A stretch of 35,091 bases of DNA, taken from NCBI GenBank assembly GCA_964638815.1, contig CAZXBB010000447.1, positions 1 to 35,091 on the forward strand, written 5' to 3'. Below the pieces are notes generated by a model, which made no database searches, was not told the DNA's origin, and saw nothing but the letters and a program-made list of their open reading frames with translations. Origin of the DNA: CAZXBB01 sp964638815. Its GTDB lineage: Bacteria; Planctomycetota; Phycisphaerae; Phycisphaerales; SM1A02. Both the position numbers and the translations under genes were made by a program. Below, piece by piece: positions 1 through 8,627 of the stretch. The first letter of the stretch is position 1. Each line of letters starts with the position of its first letter.

Positions 1-543
1 GACGTGGACGTGCCGCTGCCTGCCGGGTTCTGGTGGCTCATCGCCGGCGGCGGGCTGCTCGCCGCGGCGCTGGCGACGCTGGTCGCGGTGCTCGTCCGGC
101 GCCGCGCGGCGCGGCCCGCTCCGCCCGCGCCGATCGTGCCCGCCCACGTCTGGGCGCTCGACGAGCTCGACCGCCTCGAGGCCGAAGGGCTCGTCCGGCG
201 AGGCGCCTTCCACGCGTTCTACTTCCGGCTGAGCGACATCGTGCGCCAGTACATCGAGCGCCGGTTCGGCCTGATGGCGCCGGAGCGCACGACCGACGAG
301 TTCCTCCGCGACGCGGGGCGCAGCCGCGTGCTCTCCGCCGAGGATCGCGAGCAGCTCGGCGGCTTCCTGCGGGCCGCCGACATGGTCAAGTTCGCTCTGC
401 ACGAGCCCACCACGCGCGAAAGCGAGGAGGCCTTCGCCGCCGCCCGTGACTTCGTCACCCGCACGCGGGTGCGCGAGACGCCGAACGGCGCTGGCGCGCC
501 GTCGGCCCCGGTCTCGCCGGCGCGACCGGAGGCCGCGGCATGA
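1..543 (+). CDS. DUF4381-like membrane protein, 5' end outside window
   Basis: The reading frame is open to the left edge, so the true start is probably upstream; the first possible start inside the window is GTG at 4. About 15 residues in there is one strong membrane segment (roughly residues 9-31), followed by a basic stop-transfer stretch and a helical cytoplasmic domain with the pattern HVWALDELDRLEAEGL and a YFRLSDIVRQYIERRF block. This is the layout of the small DUF4381-type proteins that sit between the DUF58 gene and batA in Bat (aerotolerance) operons. The stop overlaps the batA start by four bases (ATGA), which indicates translational coupling. Role inferred: membrane partner of the BatA/BatB von Willebrand proteins. 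The assignment rests mainly on position and topology. Confidence 0.7.
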   Translation, partial: DVDVPLPAGFWWLIAGGGLLAAALATLVAVLVRRRAARPAPPAPIVPAHVWALDELDRLEAEGLVRRGAFHAFYFRLSDIVRQYIERRFGLMAPERTTDEFLRDAGRSRVLSAEDREQLGGFLRAADMVKFALHEPTTRESEEAFAAARDFVTRTRVRETPNGAGAPSAPVSPARPEAAA

Positions 544-1631
544 CGTTCCACCAGCCGTCCGCGTGGTTCCTCCTGCTGCTGCTCGTCCTGCCGCTGCTCT
601 GGTGGCGATGGCGTCGCGCGGCGAGGGAGCGCGGCATCGCGTTCTCCTCGGCGGGGCCGCTGCGCGCCGCCGGAACGACGTGGGCCGTCCGGTTCCGGTG
701 GATCGTGCCCGCCCTCCGCAGCGCCGCGATCGCAGTGCTCGTCGTGTGCCTCGCGCGCCCGCAGGAGCCGAACGTGCACACGCGGATCTACAGCGAAGGC
801 GTCGCGATCCAGCTCCTGATCGACCGCTCCGTCAGCATGCTTGCCGAGGACTTCCAGATCGACGGTCGGCGCGCCAACCGGCTCGCGGCGGTGAAGAAGG
901 TCGTCGAGGACTTCATCGACGGGGGCGACGCGCTGCCGGGTCGCCCGGACGATCTCGTCGGGCTGATCCGCTTCGGCACGTTCGCCGACAGCGCGTGCCC
1001 GCTCACGCTGGACCACGAGCACCTCATCGAGACGGTGCGGGCGACGGAGGTGGCCGAGGGCGACGAGGGCGCGACGGCGATCGGCGACGCGATTGCGCTC
1101 GGCGTCGAGCGCATCCACCAGCTCGAGCGACGGGCGGAGCTGGCCAGTGACCGGAAGATCAAGAGCCGCGTGATGATCCTCCTCACCGACGGCGAGAACA
1201 CCGCCGGCGACATCGACCCGCTCGTGGCGGCGGAGATGGCCGCCTCGTTCGGCATCAAGGTGCACACGATCGCCGCCGGGTCGCGCGACTCGAGCGCACC
1301 CGTACCGGTGCGCGACCCGCTCACCGGGCGCCGGCGGCTGGTGCACCAGCCCGTGAGCATCGACGAGGAGACGCTCCGGAAGATCGCCGAGGCCACGGGG
1401 GGTGAGCATTTCCGCGCGACCGACAGCGACTCGCTCGTGCGCGTCTACGGCGCGATCGACGAGCTGGAGCGAACCGAGATCGAGCAGCGCCGGTACACGG
1501 AGTACCGGGAGCTGAGCGTGGCCGGCACGCGTGTCGGCGGGGTCCCGGTGCCGTCGCTTCTCTCGGTAGTGTTCGCGCTCCTCGCCACCGAGCTGCTCCT
1601 CTCGAACACCCGCTTCCGGAGACTTCCCTGA
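540..1631 (+). CDS. batA: BatA-type von Willebrand factor A membrane protein
   Basis: 363 residues. An N-terminal BatA-type hydrophobic segment (about 8-22), a second membrane segment (about 56-72), a von Willebrand A domain (about 90-290) and a C-terminal membrane helix (about 338-354) give the usual BatA topology. The metal-ion site is intact: D95-x-S97-x-S99, a threonine at 169 in GATAIGDAI, and D217 in LLTDGEN. Bat proteins form an envelope complex that works with a MoxR ATPase; the operon is named for Bacteroides aerotolerance, but the biochemical role is not settled. ATG at 540 overlaps the preceding stop. The next gene begins three bases after this stop, so the genes are surely one transcript. 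Confidence 0.93.
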   Translation: MTFHQPSAWFLLLLLVLPLLWWRWRRAARERGIAFSSAGPLRAAGTTWAVRFRWIVPALRSAAIAVLVVCLARPQEPNVHTRIYSEGVAIQLLIDRSVSMLAEDFQIDGRRANRLAAVKKVVEDFIDGGDALPGRPDDLVGLIRFGTFADSACPLTLDHEHLIETVRATEVAEGDEGATAIGDAIALGVERIHQLERRAELASDRKIKSRVMILLTDGENTAGDIDPLVAAEMAASFGIKVHTIAAGSRDSSAPVPVRDPLTGRRRLVHQPVSIDEETLRKIAEATGGEHFRATDSDSLVRVYGAIDELERTEIEQRRYTEYRELSVAGTRVGGVPVPSLLSVVFALLATELLLSNTRFRRLP

Positions 1632-1634
1632 GCC

Positions 1635-3998
1635 ATGGAGATTCGCTTCGAACAGCTCGAATCCCTGCACTGGCTCTGGGCGGTCGCCGCGCTCGCCGTC
1701 GTCATCGTCGTGGGCTCGCGTCTGCGGCAGCGCGGCCTGCGCCGCTTCGCGACCCCCGGGGTCGCCGCGGGGCTCGTCGCCCACGTGAGCCCCGGCCGTC
1801 GTCTCGCTCGCGCCATCCTCGTGGTCGCCGCGCTGACGGGCCTCGTGGCGGCGATGATCGATCCCCGGTGGGGGGTGACGTACCAGCCTGTGCAGCAGCG
1901 CGGGATCGATATCGTGGTGGTGCTCGATCTCTCGAAGTCGATGCTCGCCGAGGACGTGCAACCGAATCGCGTGACGCGCGCCAAGCAGTTCATCGGCGAC
2001 CTCGTCGAGCGTCTCGGCGGCGACCGGATCGGCCTCGTCACCTTCGCGGGCACGGCGACGATCGCGTGCCCCCTCACGGTCGACTACGGCGCGTTCCTGC
2101 TCACGCTCGATGTGGCATCCGTCGAGACCGTGCCGCGCGGCGGATCCCTCCTCGGCGACGCGATTCGCGTGGCGGGCACCGCGTTCACCGACGAGGTCCC
2201 GGACCACAAGGCGATCATCATCTTCAGCGACGGCGAGGATCACGGCAGCTACCCGCGGCAGGCGGTCGAGTCGCTCGCGGCCGGGCTGCCCGTGCCGATC
2301 CATACGGTCGGCATCGGCGACGCCCGGGAGGGCGCCCGGATCCCCGTGCCGATCGACCCCGCGCGGCCCGGCCGCGGGCGGACGCACCTGATGCACGACG
2401 GCCAGGAGGTCTGGACGAAGCTCGACAGCACGCTGCTTCGCGCGATTGCGATTGAGTCCGGCGGGGCCTACGTGCCCGTCGGCACCGGCACGGTCGACAT
2501 GGGCCGCGTGTACGAGGAGCGCATCGAGCCCGTGGCGAAGCGCGATTACGACACGACACAGCGGAAGCGGCACCAGGCGCGGTACCAGTGGTTCGCCGGC
2601 CTTGCCCTCGTGCTGCTCCTCGTCGAGTCGTTCATGGGCGACCGCCGCGCCGCCCGGCCCGGGACCGGTCGCATCGTGGCCGAGGCCGTCCGGAACCGAC
2701 CTGTTCACCGGCCTGTTCAGCAGCGTGTTCACCGGGCTGTTCAGCAGCCTGTTCAGCAGCCTGTTCAGCGGCGACCCGGGAACCAACCCGGCAGGACCGG
2801 GCTCGTCACGCTCGTCCTCGCCGCGCTGCCCGCGTTGCTCGGGGCGGCGCCGGCCGCGGCCCCCGCGCCGCCGCCCGCCGTCACGGACGCGACGGACGCA
2901 ACGGACGTGACCGGCGCGTCGCCGCGGACGCTCGCGCGCGAGGCGGCGCGCGCGATGCGCGAGCAGCGGTATGCCGAGGCCGTGGATCTCTACGAGGCGC
3001 TCCGCGAAGCGCTGCCGGACGCTCCCCCCGAGATCGCCTACAACCAGGGCGTCGCCGCGTACCGCGCGGGCGATCTCGACCGCGCGACGGAGTTCTTCCG
3101 GCAGACGCTCGACGACGCCGAGGACCCGATGCTCCGCGCGCAGAGCGCGTACAACCTCGGGACGACGGCGCACCGGCGCACGCTCGAGCAGACGCAGGCC
3201 CAGCCGTCCGCGCCGCCGTCCGCACCGCCGTCCGCACCGCCCGGCACCGGACCCGGCACGGCGCCGCCCGACCCGGCGAATCCCGGCGCGGCCCCGCCTC
3301 CCGACGGCAACCCGATCGGCGAGGCGATGGAGGAGCTCGACCGCGCGATCGCCCACTACCGCGACGCGCTCGATGCCGATCCGAACGACATGGACGCCCG
3401 CGCGAACGCCGAGCTTGCGTGGAACCTGAAGCAGCAGCTCGAGCAGATGCAGCAGCAACAGCATCAGCAGGGCGGCGGGCAGGACGAGAACGAGCAGGAG
3501 CAGGACGAGGAGCAGGACGAGCAGCAGGGCCAGCCGCCACAGCAGGGGCAGGACGGGGAGCCGAACCAGGACCAGTCGCAGGACCAACCGCAGGACCAGC
3601 CGCAGGACCAGTCGCAGGACCAGTCGCAGGACCAGTCGCAGCACGGGCAATCCCCGGACCAGTCCGATGAGCAGCAGGAGCCCCCGCAGTCAGCATCCGG
3701 CGATGAGAGTGAGCAGGATCAGCAACCCGAGCCGCAACCCGAGGAGAGCCCGGATCAGCCGAACGACCAGCCGCAGGACCAGCCCAACGACCAGCCGCAG
3801 GATCAGCCCAACGATCAGCCGCAGGAGCAGCAATCCGCGGGCGCCGATGAGCAGCAGGAAGCGGACGCGCCGCGACGCATGAGCCGCGAGGAAGCCGAAC
3901 GCCTTCTCCAGGGCGTGCGCGACAAGGAGCGCCGGCGCCGCGAGGAGTTGGCCCGCCGCGCGGCGAGCAGGCTGCCGCCCGTGGACAAGGACTGGTGA
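1635..3998 (+). CDS. batB: BatB-BatC fusion: vWA domain plus TPR and Gln/Asp-rich tail
   Basis: 787 residues in one open frame, where most Bat operons have two genes. Residues 1-335 are BatB: two N-terminal membrane segments (about 12-27 and 58-74), a vWA domain with MIDAS D98-x-S100-x-S102, S171 in place of the usual threonine, D199 in FSDGED, and a membrane helix at 318-334. Residues 354-380 are a basic linker built from a 12-bp repeat. Residues 388-405 are a hydrophobic stretch resembling the signal peptide of a free BatC. After that come TPR-like helices (about 432-520), a proline-rich spacer, another helical pair, a very long Gln/Asp/Pro-rich low-complexity region, and the BatC-style basic end with final VDKDW. 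Topology implied: the TPR half would be exported. No ribosome binding site is obvious before ATG 1635; coupling to batA is likely. Confidence 0.88.
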   Translation: MEIRFEQLESLHWLWAVAALAVVIVVGSRLRQRGLRRFATPGVAAGLVAHVSPGRRLARAILVVAALTGLVAAMIDPRWGVTYQPVQQRGIDIVVVLDLSKSMLAEDVQPNRVTRAKQFIGDLVERLGGDRIGLVTFAGTATIACPLTVDYGAFLLTLDVASVETVPRGGSLLGDAIRVAGTAFTDEVPDHKAIIIFSDGEDHGSYPRQAVESLAAGLPVPIHTVGIGDAREGARIPVPIDPARPGRGRTHLMHDGQEVWTKLDSTLLRAIAIESGGAYVPVGTGTVDMGRVYEERIEPVAKRDYDTTQRKRHQARYQWFAGLALVLLLVESFMGDRRAARPGTGRIVAEAVRNRPVHRPVQQRVHRAVQQPVQQPVQRRPGNQPGRTGLVTLVLAALPALLGAAPAAAPAPPPAVTDATDATDVTGASPRTLAREAARAMREQRYAEAVDLYEALREALPDAPPEIAYNQGVAAYRAGDLDRATEFFRQTLDDAEDPMLRAQSAYNLGTTAHRRTLEQTQAQPSAPPSAPPSAPPGTGPGTAPPDPANPGAAPPPDGNPIGEAMEELDRAIAHYRDALDADPNDMDARANAELAWNLKQQLEQMQQQQHQQGGGQDENEQEQDEEQDEQQGQPPQQGQDGEPNQDQSQDQPQDQPQDQSQDQSQDQSQHGQSPDQSDEQQEPPQSASGDESEQDQQPEPQPEESPDQPNDQPQDQPNDQPQDQPNDQPQEQQSAGADEQQEADAPRRMSREEAERLLQGVRDKERRRREELARRAASRLPPVDKDW
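2701..2772 (+). repeat. 12-bp coding tandem repeat, six units
   Basis: Six consecutive 12-base units of the form ctgttcagcagc (variants ctgttcaccggc and gtgttcaccggg) lie exactly at the junction between the BatB and BatC halves. The period is a multiple of three, so copy-number change would lengthen or shorten the linker (residues of the type PVQQ/PVHR) without breaking the frame. Confidence 0.9.
3425..3860 (+). repeat. Gln/Asp-rich coding repeats in the BatC half
   Basis: Degenerate in-frame repeats encode a Gln/Glu/Asp/Pro tail. Around 3567-3642 the unit is the 12-mer caggaccagtcg and variants; around 3756-3827 it is a 24-base unit encoding PNDQPQDQ. All periods are multiples of three, so the frame is preserved. 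Free BatC proteins often carry acidic, glutamine-rich low-complexity tails. The opposite strand stays open through this region only because of the repeat. Confidence 0.85.
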
Positions 3999-5923
3999 AG
4001 GAGCAGATGACACCGATCACGCGACCCATCGCGATGCTCCTTCTCGTACTGGCCTTCGGCGCCGGCGAGACGCTCCTCGCGCCCGCGGCGCGGGGCGCCG
4101 AGGTGAGCATCGAGGTCTCGTCGCGCGCCGTCGAGGCCGGCGAGCCCTTCTCGCTGTCCGTCGTGATCGACCGCGCCGAGGAGTACGAGCGCCCGACGCT
4201 GCCCGCCATGGAAGGGATCGTCGTCGCGGGCGGTCCGTTCCGCAGCGAGAGCACGAACATCGTGAACGGGCAGCTTGTCCAGGCCGCGGTCACGCTGACG
4301 TGGCAGCTCGTGGTCCCCGCGCCCGGGGAGTACCTGATTCCGCCGGTTTCGGTCGTCGCCGACGGCCAGGAGTTCCAGTCCCGTCCGATCACGATCGTCG
4401 CGACCGCCGGCCCGCCGCCGATTCCGGACGTCGCGGCGGAAGACCTGGTCTTCGCGCGGATCACCGCCGATCGCGAGCGGATCTACCTCGGCGAGCCGTT
4501 GCGCGTCACGCTCCGGGTGTGGGTCAGCCCGTTCCGGCACGCGCAGCTCAACGGGCCGCTCGACAGCGAGCAGATGTGGCAGTTCGTCGACACCGGGAAC
4601 AGCGACTGGGGCGACTTCGCGAACGCGATCGAGCAACTCCGTACGCCGTTCGGCGGTCTCCGGCTCCGCGGCCGTCGCGAGATCGTGCAGCGCGACGGCG
4701 GGGAGGCGATCTACTACCGCTACGACTTCGACGCGCAGATCTGGCCGCGGCGCGCGGGCGCGCTGGCGGTCGCGCCGGTCGAGGTGAAGATGGAGTATCC
4801 GACGGAGATCGGGCGCACCCGCTCGGTGTGGTCGTTCGACCGGTCGCTCCGCGTCACGCGTTCGCAGCGCGTCGCCGCGCGGGCGACGCCGCCGGAGGTC
4901 GAGGTGCTCGCGCCGCCCGAGTCCGGACGCCCGCCCACGTTCAACGGCGCGGTCGGCCGCTTCGCGTTCCGCGTGGATGCGAAGCCGACGCAGGTCGCCG
5001 TCGGCGATCCCATCACGCTCACGCTCACCGTCGAAGACCGCACGCCGGGCGGCACGCGTCTCGATCTTCTCGCGCCGCCTCCGCTCGAGCGCGTGCCCGA
5101 CATGGAGCGCGACTTCAGGGTGCCGGCCGATCCGCTGACGGGCGTGGTCGACGGGCACCGGAAGACGTTCACACAGACCGTGCGCGCGAAGCACGACGGC
5201 GTCGCGGCGATCCCCGCGATCCCGCTCGCGTACTTCGACCCCGAGGCCGAGACGTACGTCACCGTCGCGAGCGACCCGATTCCGCTCGAGGTGCGTCCCT
5301 CCTCGACCCTCGCGATGACGGACGTCGTCGGCGGGGCCGGTTCCGCCGGGCCGCGCGCGACAGAGCTGACGCGGGTGACGGGGGGACTGCTCGCCAACGC
5401 GTCGGGTCCGGACCTGCTCCGGGTCGATCGCGGCTTCGGGCTGCGCTGGATGCACGCGGTGCTGCTCGCGCTGCCGTGCCTGCTCTTCGCCGGCGCCGCG
5501 GTCGGGCAGCGCTATGCCCGGCGGCTGCGTCACGACGACGGCTTCATCCGGCGGCGCAACGCGAAGCGCAGCGCGCTGCGGCGCATCGGGGAGGCCAGAC
5601 GCTCCGAGGGCAACCACGCGGCGGAGCGCGTGGCGGCGGCGGTCAGCGACTACGTTGCCGATCGGTGCAACGTGCCGGCCGGAACGCTGACCCGGGCGGA
5701 GGTCGGCGCGCGGCTGGCCGCGTCCGGCGTGAAGCCCGAGGTGGGAGCGGAGGTGGAAAGGCTGCTCGCCGAGTGCGAGCACGTGCGTTTCGCGGGGGGC
5801 GCGCGGGGCGGGGGGGGCGCGGGGGGTGCGCGGGACGCGGGGCGCGCGGGGGGCGCGGGGGACTCGATCCCCGAGCGAGCCGTGCGATGCATCGAGCGTC
5901 TCGAGCGGGAGCGGATCCGATGA
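3995..5923 (+). CDS. batD: BatD, exported Ig-like Bat complex protein
   Basis: 642 residues from GTG 3995, which overlaps the preceding stop as GTGA. An alternative ATG at 4007 is preceded by AAGGAG and cannot be excluded; the signal peptide (hydrophobic core MLLLVLAFGAG) is present either way. The body is a series of beta-rich Ig-like repeats with the BatD pattern (GEPFSLSVVID near the N-terminus, VAVGDPITLTLTVED in the middle, VDGHRKTFTQTVRAKHDG before the membrane). One membrane helix lies near residues 485-503 (HAVLLALPCLLFAGAAVG), followed by a cytoplasmic helical tail. The last part contains a Gly/Ala/Arg tract encoded by long G runs (5793-5863), including eight consecutive G at 5810-5817. 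The stop overlaps the batE start as ATGA. Confidence 0.88.
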   Translation: MKEQMTPITRPIAMLLLVLAFGAGETLLAPAARGAEVSIEVSSRAVEAGEPFSLSVVIDRAEEYERPTLPAMEGIVVAGGPFRSESTNIVNGQLVQAAVTLTWQLVVPAPGEYLIPPVSVVADGQEFQSRPITIVATAGPPPIPDVAAEDLVFARITADRERIYLGEPLRVTLRVWVSPFRHAQLNGPLDSEQMWQFVDTGNSDWGDFANAIEQLRTPFGGLRLRGRREIVQRDGGEAIYYRYDFDAQIWPRRAGALAVAPVEVKMEYPTEIGRTRSVWSFDRSLRVTRSQRVAARATPPEVEVLAPPESGRPPTFNGAVGRFAFRVDAKPTQVAVGDPITLTLTVEDRTPGGTRLDLLAPPPLERVPDMERDFRVPADPLTGVVDGHRKTFTQTVRAKHDGVAAIPAIPLAYFDPEAETYVTVASDPIPLEVRPSSTLAMTDVVGGAGSAGPRATELTRVTGGLLANASGPDLLRVDRGFGLRWMHAVLLALPCLLFAGAAVGQRYARRLRHDDGFIRRRNAKRSALRRIGEARRSEGNHAAERVAAAVSDYVADRCNVPAGTLTRAEVGARLAASGVKPEVGAEVERLLAECEHVRFAGGARGGGGAGGARDAGRAGGAGDSIPERAVRCIERLERERIR

Positions 5924-6729
5924 AGCCGCTCGCGTGGATCGCGTTGCTGTGCATGATCGCGACAGGGCCTGCCGGCGCCGCGCTGACGCAGACGCAGCGG
6001 CAGTCGCTGCTCGACGAGGCCCAGACCGCGTACGACAGCGGTGCGGCGATCCTGCCGACGGATCCCGTCGCCGCGCGCGAGTCGTTCCGTCTCGCGGCGA
6101 CGCGGTTCCGCCAGCTCGTTGACGACGGCGTGAGCAACGGTCCGCTGCGCTACAACCTCGGCAACGCGTATCTCCAGGCGGGCGACCTCGGGCGCGCGAT
6201 CCTGGAGTACCGGGCGGCGCTCGTCCATGCGCCCGGCGACGAGCGGATCCTGCACAATATCGAGCATGCACGATCGCAGCGGCACAGCCGGATCGCCCAG
6301 AGCGGCGAGCGCGCGCTGCGCGGCGCGCTCCTGGCCTGGCACGACCGCACGCCGCTCGGGGTGCGGTTCGCGGTCTTCGCGGGCGCGTGGTGCGTCTTCT
6401 GGCTGCTGCTGATCGCGGCCCTCTTCCGCCGCGTGCCGGGCGCGGGCTGGGTGGCCGCGGCGTGCGCCGCGCTCTGGCTGGCGAGCGGCGTCTCGCTGGC
6501 GGTGAGCCTGCTGCGCGGCCCCGATCCGGTCGGCGTGGTGCTCGGCGAGAACGTGGTCGTCCGCAAGGGCAACGGGCTCGGTTTCGAGCCGCAGTTCGAG
6601 GAGCCCCTCTACCCGGGGGCGGAGTTCGTGCTCCGGAGCCGGCGACCGGGGTGGCTCGAGATCGAGCTCGCCGACGGAACGACAGGGTGGATTCCCGAGA
6701 GCGAGGCCGGGCTGGTCGTGGTCCCGTGA
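5920..6729 (+). CDS. batE: BatE, TPR protein with two membrane helices and SH3-like end
   Basis: 269 residues. The signal peptide (residues 1-21, ending GPAGA) is followed by TPR helices containing the typical GPLRYNLGNAYLQAGDLGRAILEYRAAL-type pattern (about 65-110). Two membrane helices follow (around 148-165 and 175-195). A C-terminal bacterial SH3-like domain has VVRKGNGLGF... near its start and WLEIELADGTTGWIP at its end. This order (signal, TPR, two membrane helices, SH3b) is the usual BatE plan. ATG 5920 overlaps the batD stop by four bases. It is the last gene of the operon: 197 bases without a gene follow, in which I see no clear terminator. Confidence 0.88.
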   Translation: MKPLAWIALLCMIATGPAGAALTQTQRQSLLDEAQTAYDSGAAILPTDPVAARESFRLAATRFRQLVDDGVSNGPLRYNLGNAYLQAGDLGRAILEYRAALVHAPGDERILHNIEHARSQRHSRIAQSGERALRGALLAWHDRTPLGVRFAVFAGAWCVFWLLLIAALFRRVPGAGWVAAACAALWLASGVSLAVSLLRGPDPVGVVLGENVVVRKGNGLGFEPQFEEPLYPGAEFVLRSRRPGWLEIELADGTTGWIPESEAGLVVVP

Positions 6730-6926
6730 GCCTGCCGCGGAGGGCCGGACGAGCCGCACTCCAGACGGGTCACGCCGCAGGGCTCCGCGTCCGATAGCGC
6801 GCCGCCCGCGGGGCAAGCGACAGCCGAGAACTGAACCGGTCCCTGCTTCGGTCCGATGACGGCGGGAAGTGACGCGGGCCGGACGCGCGATCCGGCCGTG
6901 ATCTCACGCTTTCGAAAGGACCGATC

Positions 6927-7865
6927 ATGTACGGACTATCCAAGCCTGGTTGCGCATGCCTCCTCGCGGCCTGCGGCGCCCTCGCCCTGGGCGCGCACGG
7001 CGGCGACGAGGCGGCCGAGTATTCCATCCGGATGAACCGCCCGATGGAGGTTGGACAGAAGTTCAGCGTCCGCGCCTTGGGCATCCAGCAGTACGACCTG
7101 AGCGAGAGCGGCGCGGCAAACCCGGGCGATCGCCGTGTGCTGACCGTCGGCCTCGAGGGCGAGGCCCGCGTGCTCGCCGTCGACACCCACGGTCGACCGA
7201 CCGCGATGCAGTACCTGGTGGCGAACTGCACCATGGACCGGAACGGGCGCACCACCGAGCTTGCCCGGGCGGGCGCGCTCCTCGAGGCGCGCGACCGCAA
7301 CGGCACCACGCAATGGCAGATCGACGGCCGGCCCGCCAGCGCGGATGTCAACGCGACGCTGCGGATGTTCGGGCTGTTCACGGGCGAGCAGACCGTCGAC
7401 GAGATCCTCGGCACGACGCAGCCCCGCACGATCGGCGAGAGCTGGGTGATCGATCGGCAGGGCGTCGCGCGCGCGATCAGCACCGAGATCGGCCGCGATC
7501 TCGACCACGAGACCGTCTTCGGCGCGAGCACGCTCGTGGACACCGCCGATCACGGCGGCACGCCGTGCATGGTCGTCTACACGCACGTCTCGGCGGACAA
7601 CTGCCCGCCGCCCGGTGGCACGGCGGAAGGCATGCAGGTGCGGTCGTCGAACGCGACGGCGACGTTCCAGGGCGTCTATCCCCGGAACCCGAACGCCCCG
7701 GTGCTGTCCACCTCCCGGAACGTGACGGTCAAGGCGCTCGTCGTGGACGCGACCGGCAGCGAGCGCGAGCTCAACTGGAGCCGGTTCGTCGAGTTCGCGA
7801 TGACGCCGAAGGCGGGGTCCGGACGCGTCGCAACCGGGGCGGAGGCCGAGGTCGTCGACGAGTAG
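6927..7865 (+). CDS. Exported protein of unknown function
   Basis: 312 residues that I do not recognise as a named family. The start ATG 6927 has a GAAAGGA ribosome binding site a few bases upstream. The N-terminus is a short export signal (hydrophobic core CLLAACGALALG). LAAC could be a lipobox, so this may be a lipoprotein, but an ordinary signal peptide is equally possible. The mature part is beta-rich with no membrane helix, and contains regularly spaced GQKF, GESWVI and GGTPCMVVYTHV segments, the kind seen in secreted planctomycete and Bacteroidetes proteins of unknown role. It is monocistronic: the batE gene ends 197 bases upstream and a strong hairpin follows its stop. Confidence 0.75.
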   Translation: MYGLSKPGCACLLAACGALALGAHGGDEAAEYSIRMNRPMEVGQKFSVRALGIQQYDLSESGAANPGDRRVLTVGLEGEARVLAVDTHGRPTAMQYLVANCTMDRNGRTTELARAGALLEARDRNGTTQWQIDGRPASADVNATLRMFGLFTGEQTVDEILGTTQPRTIGESWVIDRQGVARAISTEIGRDLDHETVFGASTLVDTADHGGTPCMVVYTHVSADNCPPPGGTAEGMQVRSSNATATFQGVYPRNPNAPVLSTSRNVTVKALVVDATGSERELNWSRFVEFAMTPKAGSGRVATGAEAEVVDE

Positions 7866-7889
7866 ATCGACGCGATCACCGATAGATGC

Positions 7890-7924
7890 AACAGGGGCCC
7901 CGGCGTCGCGCCGGGGCCCCTGTT
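7890..7924. terminator. 16-bp perfect hairpin between convergent genes
   Basis: The arms at 7890-7905 and 7909-7924 are perfect reverse complements (16 bp, mostly G and C) with a three-base loop (tcg). It lies 24 bases after the stop of the plus-strand gene and 34 bases beyond the stop of the minus-strand gene, so it can serve both. Neither side has a real T tract, only a terminal tgtt. Termination is therefore an inference from position and stem strength. Confidence 0.8.
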
Positions 7925-7958
7925 CGTCTGGTGGCTCATGGAAGAATTCGACGGGCTG

Positions 7959-8627
7959 CTACCGGCCGCGCCGCTCGCGCCACTGCTCGCGTCGCCAGGC
8001 GTCGAAGGCGGCTTCCTCCTCGTCGTCCAGCGCGCCGTCGCCGTCCGCGTCGAAACGCCTGCGCGATTCCTCGCGACGCTTGCGGTGCTCGGCGCGTCGC
8101 GTCTCGAAGGCGGCGCGAGCCTCGGCCATCTCGGCTTCGTCGAGCTCGCCGTCGCCGTTCCCGTCGAACCGCTTCAGCATCTCCGCGCGGCGCTCCCCCC
8201 CGTACGGACCGCCGTGACGAAGCCGATGCGAGAGCCGGCGACGCTGCTCCGGGTTCAGCAATTGGACGAACTCGCACATGCGGTCGAAGCCGGCGATCCG
8301 TTGCTGCTCGATGAGCTCCGTCTGGCGGGCCACGATCGTCCGGATCCGCCCGGCATCCGGCTGCGCGCGGTCCAGCTCCGCGAGGAGCTCCTGCTGGGCG
8401 AGGGCGATGCCGGGGCGGAGCACGTCGTCGGTCGCGTTGCGGAGCGACGCGAACGCGGCCGCCTGGCGATCGTCGAGGTCGAGCTCCTTCGCGACCATCC
8501 CGACGGCGCGCGCGGAGTCGTTGCCCGCCTCCGCCCGCGTCCGCATGTAGCCGGCCGCGAAGAACACGTTGAAGAGCAGCGAGAGCGAGAAGGCGAACCA
8601 CAGGAGATGACGGGAATGCCGCTTCAT
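7959..8627 (-). CDS. Spy/LTXXQ-like membrane-anchored protein with two EF-hands
   Basis: 222 residues. The N-terminal membrane anchor (about 8-26) has no cleavage site that I trust. A helical region (40-135) resembles Spy/CpxP/LTXXQ envelope proteins, including LNPEQRRRL, their typical LTxxQ-like end. Two EF-hand loops follow: D155-x-N157-x-D159-G-E161...E166 and D193-x-D195-x-D197-G-A199...E204. Both keep the acidic positions needed for calcium. It is the third gene of the sigma/anti-sigma operon and its ATG overlaps the anti-sigma stop as ATGA. Likely a periplasmic sensor or chaperone-like partner of the regulatory pair; this is an inference from context. Confidence 0.82.
   Translation of the reverse strand: MKRHSRHLLWFAFSLSLLFNVFFAAGYMRTRAEAGNDSARAVGMVAKELDLDDRQAAAFASLRNATDDVLRPGIALAQQELLAELDRAQPDAGRIRTIVARQTELIEQQRIAGFDRMCEFVQLLNPEQRRRLSHRLRHGGPYGGERRAEMLKRFDGNGDGELDEAEMAEARAAFETRRAEHRKRREESRRRFDADGDGALDDEEEAAFDAWRREQWRERRGR

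Noticed and set aside
219..3650. Very long open frame antisense to the bat genes (over 1100 codons)
   Set aside because: It is the shadow of GC-rich codons and of the Gln/Asp repeats on the coding strand. Its composition is Arg/Leu/His-heavy with no domain, and it opposes four well-identified genes.
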